Origin: Treponema sp.
Lineage (GTDB): Bacteria; Spirochaetota; Spirochaetia; Treponematales; Breznakiellaceae
Length of the DNA stretch: 32,009 nt
Direction of reading: 5' to 3'
Assembly: GCA_031265435.1 (NCBI GenBank)
Contig: JAISCR010000188.1
Span: forward strand, 1 to 32,009
In this document: piece by piece, positions 16,472 to 25,380 of the stretch
Layout of the letters: each line of letters starts with the position of its first letter
Numbering within the stretch: position 1 is the first letter of the stretch
Made by a program: the position numbers and the translations under genes
Notes under the pieces: model-generated
Seen by the model: the letters and a program-made list of their open reading frames with translations, nothing else
What the model was told of the DNA's origin: nothing
The model's database searches: none

Positions 16472-16876
16472 TCAGGCGTGGGCTTTAAGGTGGGCGGCGA
16501 GCTTGAGATCCTGCACCTTGATGTGCGTCAGCAGCCAGTCCCCGATTTTGCTTTGAACCTCGCCGATCAGTTCAGGGGAAGCGCCTTTCATAATCATTTT
16601 AACGGACAGATCCCGAACATCTTTTTTGAATTTTTCATGCAGTTGTCTGTGGTTCTCATAATCGGGGTAATTGTATTTTTGCTGGATCTTTTCTTCGTCA
16701 AAAAAATGTTTTATCGTATAATTTGTCAAAAAATCCAGGCTTTTTTTCAGCTCCTCGGCTCCTTTTCCCTGATTGCAGGTCTCGATCAAGTCATTGATAG
16801 CCTTGAACAACTGTTTATGCTGTTCATCTATCGTCGCGTTGCCCGTTTCCAGGCCGGCATCCCACTGGTATACCAT
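16472..16876 (-). CDS. Bacteriohemerythrin
   Basis: This 134-residue single-domain hemerythrin binds O2 at a di-iron site. All seven ligands are present: H20, H57, E61, H76, H80, H118 and D123, in the motifs IDEQH, HFFDEE, NHRQLH and HIKVQD. The start at ATG 16876 is set by the ribosome binding site AAGGAGG at 16884-16890; an upstream ATG at 16894 would leave that site inside the frame. It has its own promoter-like sequence and faces priA. In an anaerobe or microaerophile it likely serves oxygen sensing, storage or protection; which one cannot be told here. Confidence 0.93.
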   Translation of the reverse strand: MVYQWDAGLETGNATIDEQHKQLFKAINDLIETCNQGKGAEELKKSLDFLTNYTIKHFFDEEKIQQKYNYPDYENHRQLHEKFKKDVRDLSVKMIMKGASPELIGEVQSKIGDWLLTHIKVQDLKLAAHLKAHA

Positions 16877-16883
16877 ATAGTTG

Positions 16884-16890
16884 CCTCCTT
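16884..16890 (-). promoter_or_regulatory. Strong ribosome binding site of the hemerythrin gene
   Basis: AAGGAGG on the minus strand, seven bases from ATG 16876, decides the start of the hemerythrin gene. Confidence 0.85.
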
Positions 16891-16914
16891 TCATTTTGCG
16901 TAATATACTTCGAC

Positions 16915-16943
16915 AATATACTTCAATGAGGGGAAAAGATCAA
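16915..16943 (-). promoter_or_regulatory. Probable promoter of the hemerythrin gene
   Basis: On the minus strand TTGATC (16938-16943) and TATATT (16915-16920) are exactly 17 bases apart and face the hemerythrin gene. A second copy of the element overlapping the -10 (AATATACTTC, direct repeat) lies just downstream. Confidence 0.5.
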
Positions 16944-16993
16944 CCATCCGGATACCTGAATGTCGTTAATCGGTGGCAATCCACCCCAACGCA

Positions 16994-17024
16994 TTATCAG
17001 GGCAAATTACATCCTCCCTGATAA
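16994..17024 (-). terminator. Hairpin downstream of the permease gene
   Basis: A perfect 9-bp inverted repeat, TTATCAGGG/CCCTGATAA (16994-17002 and 17016-17024) with a 13-base loop, lies about 15 bases beyond the stop of the ABC permease gene. There is no strong T-run, so it may be a 3'-end stabiliser rather than a classical terminator. Confidence 0.45.
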
Positions 17025-17038
17025 AACGGAGGGAAATA

Positions 17039-18235
17039 TCAGCCCAATCCGGCCTTGCGCCTGTTGTACACATCGTAAAAGACTGCCAGAAGCAGAATCA
17101 GCGCCTTGACCACATACTGGTGGTGGGTGCCGAGGTTCATCAGGGACATGCCGTTGTTGATAGCCGACATCACAAGGCCTCCGACGATAACCCCGATTAT
17201 GCTGCCGATGCCGCCCGAGGCAGACACGCCGCCGATGTAGCAGGCGGCAATAGCGTCCATTTCAAACATGTTGCCTGCCTGGGGAAGGGCGCTGTTCATG
17301 TAGCCTGTCGAGACGACGGCCGCGAGACCCGAGAGGATGCCCATGATGCAGAAAACAATAAACATAACAAATTCGGAATTGATGCCGGAAAGTTTTGCCG
17401 AACGGGAATTGCCGCCCACCGCGTATATGTAGCGGCCCAGAACCGTGTTCTTCATAATAAAATTAAAGATAAAAATCGTAATCCCCAGGACGATGACCAC
17501 TACCGGAAGCCCGCGGTATTCGGCAAAGCGTTCCGCGAGTCCGAGTACCAGCACACTGATAAGCACGAGCTTGCCGGTAAAAATGGGGAGCGTTGTCACC
17601 TCAAGGCCGTTTTCTATTTTCCTTTTTCTGCCCATGGCTTCGCTGATGTAAAAAACCACCAGGAGTACAAACGCCACGATAAAGGGTGAAGGATACCAGA
17701 TACCGACACGACCCATACCCAGAACCTCATCCAGTGTTCCCGTGGAAAGATGGGCATAGCCTTCATTCTTGAAGCTGATGGGGTTCACCCTGGTAACAAT
17801 GTAGGTAAGTCCCCGGAAAAGCATCATCCCGGCAAGGGTAACGATAAAGGCGGGGATCTTCGCGTAGGCTATCCATACGCCCTGGAAGGCGCCGATGGCA
17901 AGACCCATGACAAGCGACAGAATCAGTGTCAGGGGCATACCGATTCCCGTATTGTAAAGCATTGCGCTTAAGGCCCCGACAAAGGCGCAGACGGAACCGA
18001 CCGAAAGATCTATTCCCAGAATAATTATACATTGAACCATGCCGACTGCGAGAATCAGAACATAGCTGTACTGAAAGAAAATATTGGTAAAGTTCCGGGG
18101 GTTTAAGTTGATCCCGTTGGTCAAACGCGCAAAGATAAGCATGATCAAAACCAGTATGATAAACATGGAATAGTTTCTCAAGTTGTTCTTGATCAGTGTT
18201 TTGGTGTCCGCCGTATGAATAACCTTGTCGCTCAT
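17039..18235 (-). CDS. gguB: Sugar ABC transporter permease (GguB/MmsB type)
   Basis: This 398-residue permease of the ribose/xylose type (BPD_transp_2) has about 10 membrane segments and family landmarks such as LILAVGMVQCIIILGIDLSVGS, a GG-x-NSRSAKLSGI cytoplasmic loop and AIAACYIGGVSASGGIGS. The length of about 400 and the IENGLEV loop resemble the GguB/MmsB branch, which pairs with ChvE and imports several monosaccharides, rather than the shorter RbsC type. ATG at 18235 is set by AAAGGAG (18241-18247), which overlaps the stop of the ATPase gene. It is the last gene of the sugar locus. The substrate is not determined by sequence. Confidence 0.9.
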   Translation of the reverse strand: MSDKVIHTADTKTLIKNNLRNYSMFIILVLIMLIFARLTNGINLNPRNFTNIFFQYSYVLILAVGMVQCIIILGIDLSVGSVCAFVGALSAMLYNTGIGMPLTLILSLVMGLAIGAFQGVWIAYAKIPAFIVTLAGMMLFRGLTYIVTRVNPISFKNEGYAHLSTGTLDEVLGMGRVGIWYPSPFIVAFVLLVVFYISEAMGRKRKIENGLEVTTLPIFTGKLVLISVLVLGLAERFAEYRGLPVVVIVLGITIFIFNFIMKNTVLGRYIYAVGGNSRSAKLSGINSEFVMFIVFCIMGILSGLAAVVSTGYMNSALPQAGNMFEMDAIAACYIGGVSASGGIGSIIGVIVGGLVMSAINNGMSLMNLGTHHQYVVKALILLLAVFYDVYNRRKAGLG

Positions 18236-18245
18236 AAGTGCTCCT

Positions 18246-19772
18246 TTATCCGACCAATGCCATGTGCATGATCTTTTCCTGAGTTGCCTCTTCATGCCTC
18301 AGCATGCCTTTTATTCTGCCTTCGTTCATTACATAGATTCTGTCGGCCATACCGAGCGCCTCGGGAAGTTCCGAGCTTATCATGATGACGCTCTTGCCCT
18401 GCTTAACCAGATCGTTAAGGATGTTGTATATCTCTGTTTTTGCGCCGACATCAATTCCCCTGGTTGGTTCATCGACAATAAAAATATCCGGGTTTGCCAG
18501 AAGGGTACGGCTTACCACTACCTTCTGCTGATTTCCTCCGGAAAGATTACGGGCAAGCTGGAACACGGAGGGCGTCTTTATCTGGAGTTCATCCCGGTAT
18601 CTTTCCGCCTCGGCAATTTCCTTTGCCTTGTTCACAATGCCGAAGCTCGAAAGCTTTCCAAGGCTGGAACTGGAAATATTTGTTTTAATATCCTGAATAA
18701 GGATCAACCCCAGGTTTTTGCGATCTTCGGAAATGTAGCCGAGGCCGGCATCCAGGGCTTTCTTTGTGGAATCAAGCTGAATTTTCTTCCCGTTGATATA
18801 CAGTTCGCCTTCGCTCCGGGAACCGTAGGAACCGCCGTAAAGACTCATCATCAATTCCGTGCGCCCGGCTCCCATCGGCCCGCAGAAGGCAAGAATTTCA
18901 CCCTTCCGCAGATTAAAGGAAACATTGTCTACCACCTTGATGGCATGATATTCGGGATGGTACACAGTCCAGTTTTTTACTTCCATGACCGTGTCTCCCG
19001 GCGCGGAATTCCGTTCCGGAAAACGGTGTGTAATGTTCCGGCCGACCATATCCCTGATGAGCATCTCTTCGGTAAGATTTTCCTTCTTTACGTCAAAACT
19101 CGAAATTGATTTTCCGTCCCGCAGAACAGTAACCGTGTCGGCAATCTTGAGTATCTCGTTGAGTTTATGGGAAATCATCACCGAGGTAATTCCCTGCTTC
19201 TTGAATTCAAGAATGAGGTCGAGAAGTTTTGCGCTTTCATCGTCGTTCAGGGAAGATGTGGGTTCATCAAGAATGAGAAGTTCCACCTGTTTGGAAAGGG
19301 CGCGGGCAATTTCAACAAGCTGTTGTTTACCGACGCCCAGCTTGCTGACAATGGTAGCCGGATTCTCTTTGAGTCCGACACGAGCCAGATATTTTTGCGA
19401 TTCTTTTATATAGTAATCCCAGTTTATGATGCCAAAACCGGTTTTCATGTGCCCGAGAAATATGTTTTCATAAATGGAAAGATAGGGACTCAGGGCCAGT
19501 TCCTGATGAATGATGGCAAGCCGCTCTTTTTCACTGTCCTTGACGCTGTGGTAAGAAGTTTCCTTCCCTCTATAGAAAACCCTGCCTTCGTAGGAGCCTT
19601 TGGGATACACCCCGCTGATAACGCTCATAAGGGTGGATTTGCCCGCGCCGTTTTCACCGCACAGTGAATGGATTTCCCCTTTTTTGACTTTCAGATTAAC
19701 GCTGTCCAGAGCCCTGACGCCGGGAAAATCTTTTGTTAAATTCTCGATCTCAAGAATATATTCACCGCTCAT
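18246..19772 (-). CDS. gguA: Sugar ABC transporter ATP-binding protein (GguA/MmsA type)
   Basis: This 508-residue protein has two ABC domains in tandem, as in all CUT2 importers. The first has Walker A GENGAGKST (39-47), signature LGVGKQQ (145-151) and Walker B LLILDE (165-170). The second has a degenerate Walker A GPMGAGRTE, signature LSGGNQQ (about 410) and FIVDE (about 430); one impaired site is typical for the family. ATG at 19772 was chosen for the GAGGCGG stretch just upstream; a TTG at 19805 is possible but lacks one. A strong hairpin lies in the gap from chvE, so this gene may be expressed at a lower level than the binding protein. Confidence 0.92.
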   Translation of the reverse strand: MSGEYILEIENLTKDFPGVRALDSVNLKVKKGEIHSLCGENGAGKSTLMSVISGVYPKGSYEGRVFYRGKETSYHSVKDSEKERLAIIHQELALSPYLSIYENIFLGHMKTGFGIINWDYYIKESQKYLARVGLKENPATIVSKLGVGKQQLVEIARALSKQVELLILDEPTSSLNDDESAKLLDLILEFKKQGITSVMISHKLNEILKIADTVTVLRDGKSISSFDVKKENLTEEMLIRDMVGRNITHRFPERNSAPGDTVMEVKNWTVYHPEYHAIKVVDNVSFNLRKGEILAFCGPMGAGRTELMMSLYGGSYGSRSEGELYINGKKIQLDSTKKALDAGLGYISEDRKNLGLILIQDIKTNISSSSLGKLSSFGIVNKAKEIAEAERYRDELQIKTPSVFQLARNLSGGNQQKVVVSRTLLANPDIFIVDEPTRGIDVGAKTEIYNILNDLVKQGKSVIMISSELPEALGMADRIYVMNEGRIKGMLRHEEATQEKIMHMALVG

Positions 19773-19806
19773 GTCCGCCTCTGGTATGTATGAAATGCGA
19801 TTCAAA

Positions 19807-19837
19807 ATCCGGAAAGGGCAAAACGCCCCTTCCGAAT
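19807..19837 (-). terminator. Strong intergenic hairpin between chvE and gguA
   Basis: ATCCGGAAAGGGC (19807-19819) and GCCCCTTCCGAAT (19825-19837) form a 13-bp stem with two G-U pairs and a five-base loop on the minus strand, followed by TTTT. It probably lowers read-through or stabilises the binding-protein transcript, giving excess binding protein over ATPase. Confidence 0.65.
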
Positions 19838-19846
19838 CTGTTAAGA

Positions 19847-20974
19847 CTATCTAAGCTGCGAAGCCTGATCGGCCTCATAGAAGCCCGCGTCTACCGGTAC
19901 ATTGAGGTTACTGTTTGTAACAAGAATGGGATCGAGAAGATAGGTCTTGACCACTTTCCTGCCGGTATCGCCAATCTTGGCAAGATCGCCTGACGCAAGA
20001 ACCGCGCCGGGAATATTTACGCTCTGGCCTTTAAGAACCTGATCCGCGAGAAGGATCGCCGCTTCGGCGAGTTTTGCCGTATCCTTGAATACCGTACTGT
20101 ACTGATCGCCGTTCTTGATCGAAAGGGCGGAATCAAATTCAGCGTCCTGACCGGTAACGGTGGGAAGCTTTGTCCGGTATTTGGCGTCGGCTTTGCAGGC
20201 CTCGATGATGGCCCGGCCCAGAGTGTCATTGGGAGCCAGAACCGCGTCAAGGGTTACATCGCGCGCGTCGTTGTTGAGAAGGTTTTCCATCCTTGTCTTG
20301 GCGATGGGAGCCTGCCAGTTCTCGGTTGCAATCCTCTGGAAGTTGCCGCTGTCCGCAGATGTCCGGGGATAGGGGCCCACGACCTTAAGAACGCCGGAAT
20401 CAATGTAGGGATTGAGTATGCTCATGGCGCCGTCATAGAAGAAGAAAGCGTTGCCGTCGGTGGGTGAACCGGCGAACAGGGTGATGAACTTGGGAGAAGA
20501 GGCTGAAGCCGACTTGAGGTTAAGCGCGGTCTCAATGCTCTGAGCCTGGAGCTGGCCGACCTTGAAGTTGTTGAAGGTGATGAAATAGTCATAGTCGGCA
20601 GAATTGGGGATGATACGGTCATAGGCAATAACCGCGACATTGTCCCTGGCGGCTTCGGAAATAACCGAGCCGACACCGTCATTGATGCATCCCACCACGA
20701 GGGCCTTTGCGCCCTGGGTCAGGAAGCTCTGAATCTGCTGATTCTGCTGGGCCTGCTCCGCATTGCCCCACTGAACCTCGGCGCGGTAACCGCGTTTCTC
20801 GGCCTCTGCCTTGAGGGAGTTGCCGTCCTTTACCCAGCGCAGAACGTGGGTTTCGGGCATTGCAATACCGATGAGAGACGATCCGGACGCACCACTGCTC
20901 TGTGATCTGCCTCCCGCGAAAGCAAAGGAACCGGCTACCAACAGCACTAATAAAGCCGCCAATAGTTTTTTCAT
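19847..20974 (-). CDS. chvE: ChvE-type periplasmic sugar-binding protein
   Basis: This 375-residue binding protein has a Sec signal (MKKLLAALLVLLVAGSFAFA, cleavage near AFA/GG) and no lipobox Cys, so it is likely soluble in the periplasm. Family landmarks are IGIAMPETHVLRW, NQQIQSFLTQGAKALVVG, VIAYDRII, and GQDAEFDSALSIKNGDQYSTVFKD. It delivers a monosaccharide (galactose, glucose, xylose or arabinose in known members) to GguAB. ATG at 20974 has AGGAGG (20981-20986) at ideal distance. The upstream region has a TATAAG -10 (21001-21006) but no good -35, as expected for an activator-dependent promoter, and the response regulator upstream is a natural candidate. Confidence 0.94.
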   Translation of the reverse strand: MKKLLAALLVLLVAGSFAFAGGRSQSSGASGSSLIGIAMPETHVLRWVKDGNSLKAEAEKRGYRAEVQWGNAEQAQQNQQIQSFLTQGAKALVVGCINDGVGSVISEAARDNVAVIAYDRIIPNSADYDYFITFNNFKVGQLQAQSIETALNLKSASASSPKFITLFAGSPTDGNAFFFYDGAMSILNPYIDSGVLKVVGPYPRTSADSGNFQRIATENWQAPIAKTRMENLLNNDARDVTLDAVLAPNDTLGRAIIEACKADAKYRTKLPTVTGQDAEFDSALSIKNGDQYSTVFKDTAKLAEAAILLADQVLKGQSVNIPGAVLASGDLAKIGDTGRKVVKTYLLDPILVTNSNLNVPVDAGFYEADQASQLR

Positions 20975-21055
20975 AATTATCCTCCTGGACATGAATTTGT
21001 CTTATAGTACATCCTGAGGCATGGTGCGGGAATCGTAAAATTTTGGCAAAAAAGG

Positions 21056-21114
21056 GGAAAAATACTTTTTCCGGGCCGCGAAGGGGTAATATTTTAATGC
21101 AAAGATTTTACCCC
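21056..21114 (-). promoter_or_regulatory. Dyad-rich regulatory region upstream of chvE
   Basis: GGGGTAATAT (21083-21092) and ATTTTACCCC (21105-21114) form a 10-bp inverted repeat with one mismatch. A second palindrome, GGAAAAA/TTTTTCC, lies at 21056-21072. The first could be a terminator for the lipoprotein gene or an operator; the second a regulator site or an attenuator. The -10 for chvE (TATAAG, 21001-21006) follows. Confidence 0.4.
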
Positions 21115-21118
21115 TGCG

Positions 21119-22276
21119 CTACGGAACGATGTTACGGTACACATCTTCCCTGGAATGAAACCCGTCCCGTATAACCACATCGAGATTATCCCTGAAAACC
21201 GCAACGGGCTTTTCTATGTAGGAGGGAATCAGTACACCGCTTTCGTTCTCCAGCATCAGATCGGGGGGATAGTTCTCCTTGCGGATAATCGCCAGGGCAA
21301 GCCGGGCCGCGCGGGAGGCAAGTTTTCCTATGGGCTTGTACACGGTCATCAACTGAAGACCCTCGACGATTCGCTGGCAGCTTATCAATTCCGCATCCTG
21401 GCCTACAATGGTTACCTCTCCGGCTTTCCGGCGTTCCGCGAGAAGCTGAATTGCCGCTCCCGCGATGGCGTCATTACCGCAGGCAATAGCGTCCCAGCGG
21501 AGGTCCTCGTTGAAGATGCCGTCGATCTTCTCCAGGGCTTCATCAAAGCTCCATTCTTCAAGCCAGATTTCCTTTCCAAGGATAATATCGCCGGAAGCGA
21601 TATGGGGATCGAGGATCTCGTGAAGGCCTCCTGAAATTTCAAAACTGTTAAAATCATGAAGGGAGCCGTTCACCACGAGGTACCTCCCCTTCGGCGAAGC
21701 CTCCCGCAGGGCTCTGCCGTAGGCCCTGCCTACTTCCCTGCTGTCAAAGGAAATATACGCGTCTACCGGCGTTCCGCTGATCAGCCTGTCGTATGCGATT
21801 ACCGGTATCCCCGCGTCCCGAACCTGTTTAATGGCTCCGGCGATTGCCTCGGTGTCGTGGGCTATCACTACCAGGAGATCGATGTTCCGGTTTACAAGAT
21901 AGTTTATCTGCGCCACCTGTTCCCGTGTCCCCCCCGCGGTAAGATAGGGGATCACATCGGCTCCGAGTTCCTGGGCCGCCCCGGAAAACACCTTGAGATC
22001 CTTGTTCCAGCGTTCAATGATAAAAGTCGCGGTGGCGATTGAAAAACCGATTACCGGCCTGGAAGGCGCCTTTGCCCCGTCCGTCTGAAAACCGTCCATG
22101 TTCTGGGCGTCTAAGGGCCGCTTTCCGGCCCCCGCCGTTCCCGCTGTTCCTGAGTTTTCCTCCCGGCTCCGGGGAGAAGGATTGCAGGAAGAAAACAGGA
22201 GCAGCAGCACAAGAAAAATCCAGCCGGTTTTTTTTAAGAAACCTGTGCGTAACGGAACACAAACCGTATAGTTCAA
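21119..22276 (-). CDS. Lipoprotein sugar-binding protein (XylF-like)
   Basis: This is a periplasmic-binding-protein-like lipoprotein of about 385 residues. A basic region is followed by a hydrophobic stretch and the lipobox LFSSC, then a flexible linker and a type-1 binding domain (IGFSIATATFIIERWNKD, AYDRLISG, YISFDSREVGRAYG, CGNDAIAGAA, GQDAELISCQRIVEGLQLMTVYK). It resembles xylose-binding proteins. TTG at 22276 was chosen because AAGGAA lies six bases upstream; GTG at 22318 is an alternative. It has no permease of its own and sits between the response regulator and chvE. It may present sugar to the same permease or to the sensor kinase; that is inference. Confidence 0.85.
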   Translation of the reverse strand: MNYTVCVPLRTGFLKKTGWIFLVLLLLFSSCNPSPRSREENSGTAGTAGAGKRPLDAQNMDGFQTDGAKAPSRPVIGFSIATATFIIERWNKDLKVFSGAAQELGADVIPYLTAGGTREQVAQINYLVNRNIDLLVVIAHDTEAIAGAIKQVRDAGIPVIAYDRLISGTPVDAYISFDSREVGRAYGRALREASPKGRYLVVNGSLHDFNSFEISGGLHEILDPHIASGDIILGKEIWLEEWSFDEALEKIDGIFNEDLRWDAIACGNDAIAGAAIQLLAERRKAGEVTIVGQDAELISCQRIVEGLQLMTVYKPIGKLASRAARLALAIIRKENYPPDLMLENESGVLIPSYIEKPVAVFRDNLDVVIRDGFHSREDVYRNIVP

Positions 22277-22358
22277 TGTAGTTTCCTTAACATACGAGCC
22301 TACTCTCAAGAGAGTCACAGGTCAACAATGGCCGCAGCCACAATCAGTGCAGATGTAC

Positions 22359-23855
22359 TCAGTGCATCTGCCTGCTTGCGCGTTCCGCAAATTCGGAGGG
22401 GCTTGTACCTCTGACCTTTCTGTAGATCTTGCTGAAATAATTGGGATCCTGATACCCGACCATAAAGGAAATTTCCTTGATGCTCATGCCCGATTCACGG
22501 ATGAGTTTTTCGCTCCGCTCGATCCGGTATTCGGTAAGGTAATCGACAAAGCTCGTCTTGAGCTGATCCGAAAAGAGGCGGCTTAAATACGCGGGCGTAA
22601 CCTGAGCGGCTTCCGCCGCGGAACCGAGCTGCAGGGGTTCCGCATAGTGTTCCTGAATAAAGGCAATCGCCTTGAGCAGGGGCAGGGGAAAATTGCCGGA
22701 GCGGCGGAGGGAGGCCTCGGCAAGGAGTTTATCGAACACGGGTTTTGACCATACTTTCCAGGCCGCGGGATCCTCAAGCACGGAGATCTCCGCCGCGGGA
22801 CTAATGGGACAGAAAGTTTCCGCCCCGCCGCTCCAGGCGCCGTAGATGTCATCAACAAGGAGTGTAAAGAGACCTGTCATTTCTGCTTTTGTCCGGGTAA
22901 AACCGCCTGCCGCGGCAAAGGCATCCTCCTCAATAAGGGCAAAGAGTTTTTTCATTTCGCCTTCATCGGCTATGCCTATCCTGCTCCTGAGACGGGCAAT
23001 GCGTAAACGCGCGGTAAGACCTGCGCCCGGCCCTGCCGCCTTTGAACGCAGTTCCTCCAGAGCCTCCTTCCGCGAACGGTACAGTTCCGTTCCCCGGTAG
23101 AGTCCTCCTATGCCGAAGCGCCAGGAAACGCCCGCGAGAGAATCCCGGTTGTCACCCCCTCCCCTCCCGGCCGCGGCAACCTGATTGGCAAGAGTCTCTC
23201 TCTCCATCTCGCCTGAAACCAGGAAGATGCTTCTGTTCTCTCCCGTGTCGCTTAAGATGCTGTATCTGAGGAGCAGCTTATCAAGAACAGGAGAGAGGCT
23301 CCGGCCTCTTTCATCAATTTCAAGAATACCGATTAGGCCTTTATCCGAAGGAAGGCTGAAGCGTTCCCGGCAGTTTTCCCATTCCGTTTCGCTCAAAGGT
23401 TCCGTGATTGTTTCGTTCAAAAAGACAGAGGCATCGGCCGGAGCGGAGCCTTCTTCCCTTTCCCTCTTTCCAAAATATTCCCTGACCCTGTCGAGGGTGG
23501 AGAAAAACGTTCTCTTTGACACGGGTTTTACAAGATACTCAAACACCCCCAGGGGGATCGCGCGCTGAGCAAGATCGAAACGCTCATAGGCGGTGGAAAG
23601 AACAAAAACAATGCGGGGGAATTTTTCGTGCACCTGGGAAATTACCTCAAGGCCGCTCATGCCGGGAATGTTGATATCCATAAAAACCACATCCGGTGTT
23701 GTCTCGCGGATCAGGGTGAGCGCCTCATAGCCGGTACGGGCCCTGGCGGCCGGAAAAAAACCGTCTCCGGTATCATTGTCCGGATGATTGGCAAGCATGT
23801 ATTCATAACTGTCAAGGACAGGCTCTTCATCATCGACAATTAAAACACGATACAC
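22359..23855 (-). CDS. YesN-type response regulator with AraC DNA-binding domain
   Basis: This 498-residue regulator has an N-terminal receiver domain with phospho-acceptor D60 (VVFMDINIPG), acidic pocket D8/D9 and Lys in LVKPVSK. A middle region of about 250 residues of unknown type follows, then a C-terminal AraC-type pair of helix-turn-helix motifs (QVTPAYLSRLF and MSIKEISFMVGYQDPNYFSKIYRKVRGTSPSEF). It pairs with the kinase directly upstream; its ATG at 23855 overlaps the kinase 3' end by 16 bases. Regulators of this class act on sugar transporter promoters, so the downstream transporter genes are the expected targets. Confidence 0.93.
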   Translation of the reverse strand: MYRVLIVDDEEPVLDSYEYMLANHPDNDTGDGFFPAARARTGYEALTLIRETTPDVVFMDINIPGMSGLEVISQVHEKFPRIVFVLSTAYERFDLAQRAIPLGVFEYLVKPVSKRTFFSTLDRVREYFGKREREEGSAPADASVFLNETITEPLSETEWENCRERFSLPSDKGLIGILEIDERGRSLSPVLDKLLLRYSILSDTGENRSIFLVSGEMERETLANQVAAAGRGGGDNRDSLAGVSWRFGIGGLYRGTELYRSRKEALEELRSKAAGPGAGLTARLRIARLRSRIGIADEGEMKKLFALIEEDAFAAAGGFTRTKAEMTGLFTLLVDDIYGAWSGGAETFCPISPAAEISVLEDPAAWKVWSKPVFDKLLAEASLRRSGNFPLPLLKAIAFIQEHYAEPLQLGSAAEAAQVTPAYLSRLFSDQLKTSFVDYLTEYRIERSEKLIRESGMSIKEISFMVGYQDPNYFSKIYRKVRGTSPSEFAERASRQMH

Positions 23856-25366
23856 GGTTCCCTCCCCGTATCAATGCGGATAATTACCGCGGTTCCCCGC
23901 CCCGGCGCGGTTTCAATTTTTACCACATCAGGATCGTCGGGGTAAAAGAAGTAAAGCCTCTGAATGACATTTTCAAGACCCATCACCCTTGAAACGGAAG
24001 ATTCCTCAATGGACTGGGGATGGAGAAGCCTCTCCGCGGTTTCGCTGTCCATGCCGCCGCCGTTGTCCCGTACGGAAAGTACAAGATGCCGTCCTTCCTT
24101 TTCCGCGCGTACATTGATAAGCGATCTGCGACCGCCGTCCGCGGATTCATCCTTAAAAGCGTGTATCACGCAGTTTTCCACGAGGGGCTGCAAAACCGAA
24201 ACCGGCGCCCTGACCGCATCCAGGAGGGCTTCATCATAATCAAGAACCAGATCGAGATTGTGGGGAAAGCGTACCTTGAGTATGTAGAAATAGTATTGCA
24301 GGCCTTCAATCTCGTGGCGCAATGGAACTATTATTTCCTTGCTGCGGATTATATGCCGGAAGAGCTTTGCCATATACTCCATATATTCGCTGGTGCGGTC
24401 GGCGCCTTCCACAATCGCAAGCTGCATACCGGTGTTGATCGTATTAAAAAGAAAATGGGGATTCATCTGCGCCTGGAGGGTATAGATTTCCATGTGGCGC
24501 ACGAGCCCTTCCATCTTCATGTTGCGCATCTTTTCCTGCATGTATTCCTGCTTCATGTTTTCCTGCCAGCGCATCTCTTCGATATAGTTGCGTATCTCGT
24601 TTTTCATTTTATTAAACGCGTCCACCATCTGATCCATTTCATGCACCGGAGAGCCTTCGATGTCGTCTATCGAAAAATTTCCCGCGGAAAGTTTTGCCGC
24701 CATGGCGGAAAGCCGGGTCATGGGATCGGTAATCTGTCCCATCGAATAGAGGAGAATCAGAATCGCAAAAAGGTAGATAAAAATAATAAACAAAAGATTC
24801 CAGAGCTGGAGATCCCCCGCCTGGGCAATAAAAAGTCCATAGGCATCCATCTGGCTGCGGAAATGCCCGGTACTGACGGCTTCTATTTCCCGGTTGATAT
24901 ACTCAAGCAGCCCTGCCATTTCGTCATAGATGCGTGTATAGGCCGCAATGTTTCTGCCGCGTTTTTCCTCCATGGCGGTATCCGCAAGGTTAAGATACGC
25001 GCGGATAAGCGAGTAGAGTTCCCTCTCCCTCAGTTCCACGGCATTGGTTGTAATGGAAATATACGCGGGAATTTTTCCCCGCAGCGTTTGGGCTTCGATG
25101 AGAATCCTGGCAAGAGCGTTGGAGGAACGTGTCGAAAGATACTCCAGAAGGGAACCCTGATACCGGTTCAAATCTTCCTGAACGGATTTGATGAAGCGTT
25201 CCTGTTCAAAGATGGTATCGGACCTGTCCTGCAAATTTTTGGCGGATAACAAAATATAGCCTGTGGAAAAAGCAAAAATCAAAAAAGTTCCGAGAATACT
25301 GAGGAGCATCTGCAGCCTGAAAGAACGCGGAAACCGTTTTTTTAACCACTGCGGCGGCTTTAACAC
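23840..25366 (-). CDS. Sensor histidine kinase (YesM/LytS-like)
   Basis: This 508-residue membrane kinase has TM1 (about 18-41), a periplasmic helical domain (about 42-188), TM2 (189-209), a HAMP region (210-262), and a His_kinase domain with H304 in QAQMNPHFLFNT. A HATPase_c domain follows (VENCVIHAF, RDNGGGMD, MGLENVIQRL). The GTG start at 25366 lies 14 bases after the binding-protein-like gene, with GGATGGGG upstream. The periplasmic part is a helical bundle rather than a binding-protein fold, so ligand sensing is probably through the neighbouring binding-protein-like subunit. Confidence 0.93.
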   Translation of the reverse strand: MLKPPQWLKKRFPRSFRLQMLLSILGTFLIFAFSTGYILLSAKNLQDRSDTIFEQERFIKSVQEDLNRYQGSLLEYLSTRSSNALARILIEAQTLRGKIPAYISITTNAVELRERELYSLIRAYLNLADTAMEEKRGRNIAAYTRIYDEMAGLLEYINREIEAVSTGHFRSQMDAYGLFIAQAGDLQLWNLLFIIFIYLFAILILLYSMGQITDPMTRLSAMAAKLSAGNFSIDDIEGSPVHEMDQMVDAFNKMKNEIRNYIEEMRWQENMKQEYMQEKMRNMKMEGLVRHMEIYTLQAQMNPHFLFNTINTGMQLAIVEGADRTSEYMEYMAKLFRHIIRSKEIIVPLRHEIEGLQYYFYILKVRFPHNLDLVLDYDEALLDAVRAPVSVLQPLVENCVIHAFKDESADGGRRSLINVRAEKEGRHLVLSVRDNGGGMDSETAERLLHPQSIEESSVSRVMGLENVIQRLYFFYPDDPDVVKIETAPGRGTAVIIRIDTGREPCIVF

Positions 25367-25380
25367 GTATGCCCCATCCG

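Noticed and set aside
16462..16478. CGCCTG/CAGGCG hairpin between priA and hemerythrin
   Set aside because: The stem is only six bp and no T-run follows on either strand, so it is not called a terminator.
24020..25249. 409-residue open frame on the plus strand
   Set aside because: It is antisense to the histidine kinase, which has clear motifs; no recognisable domain.
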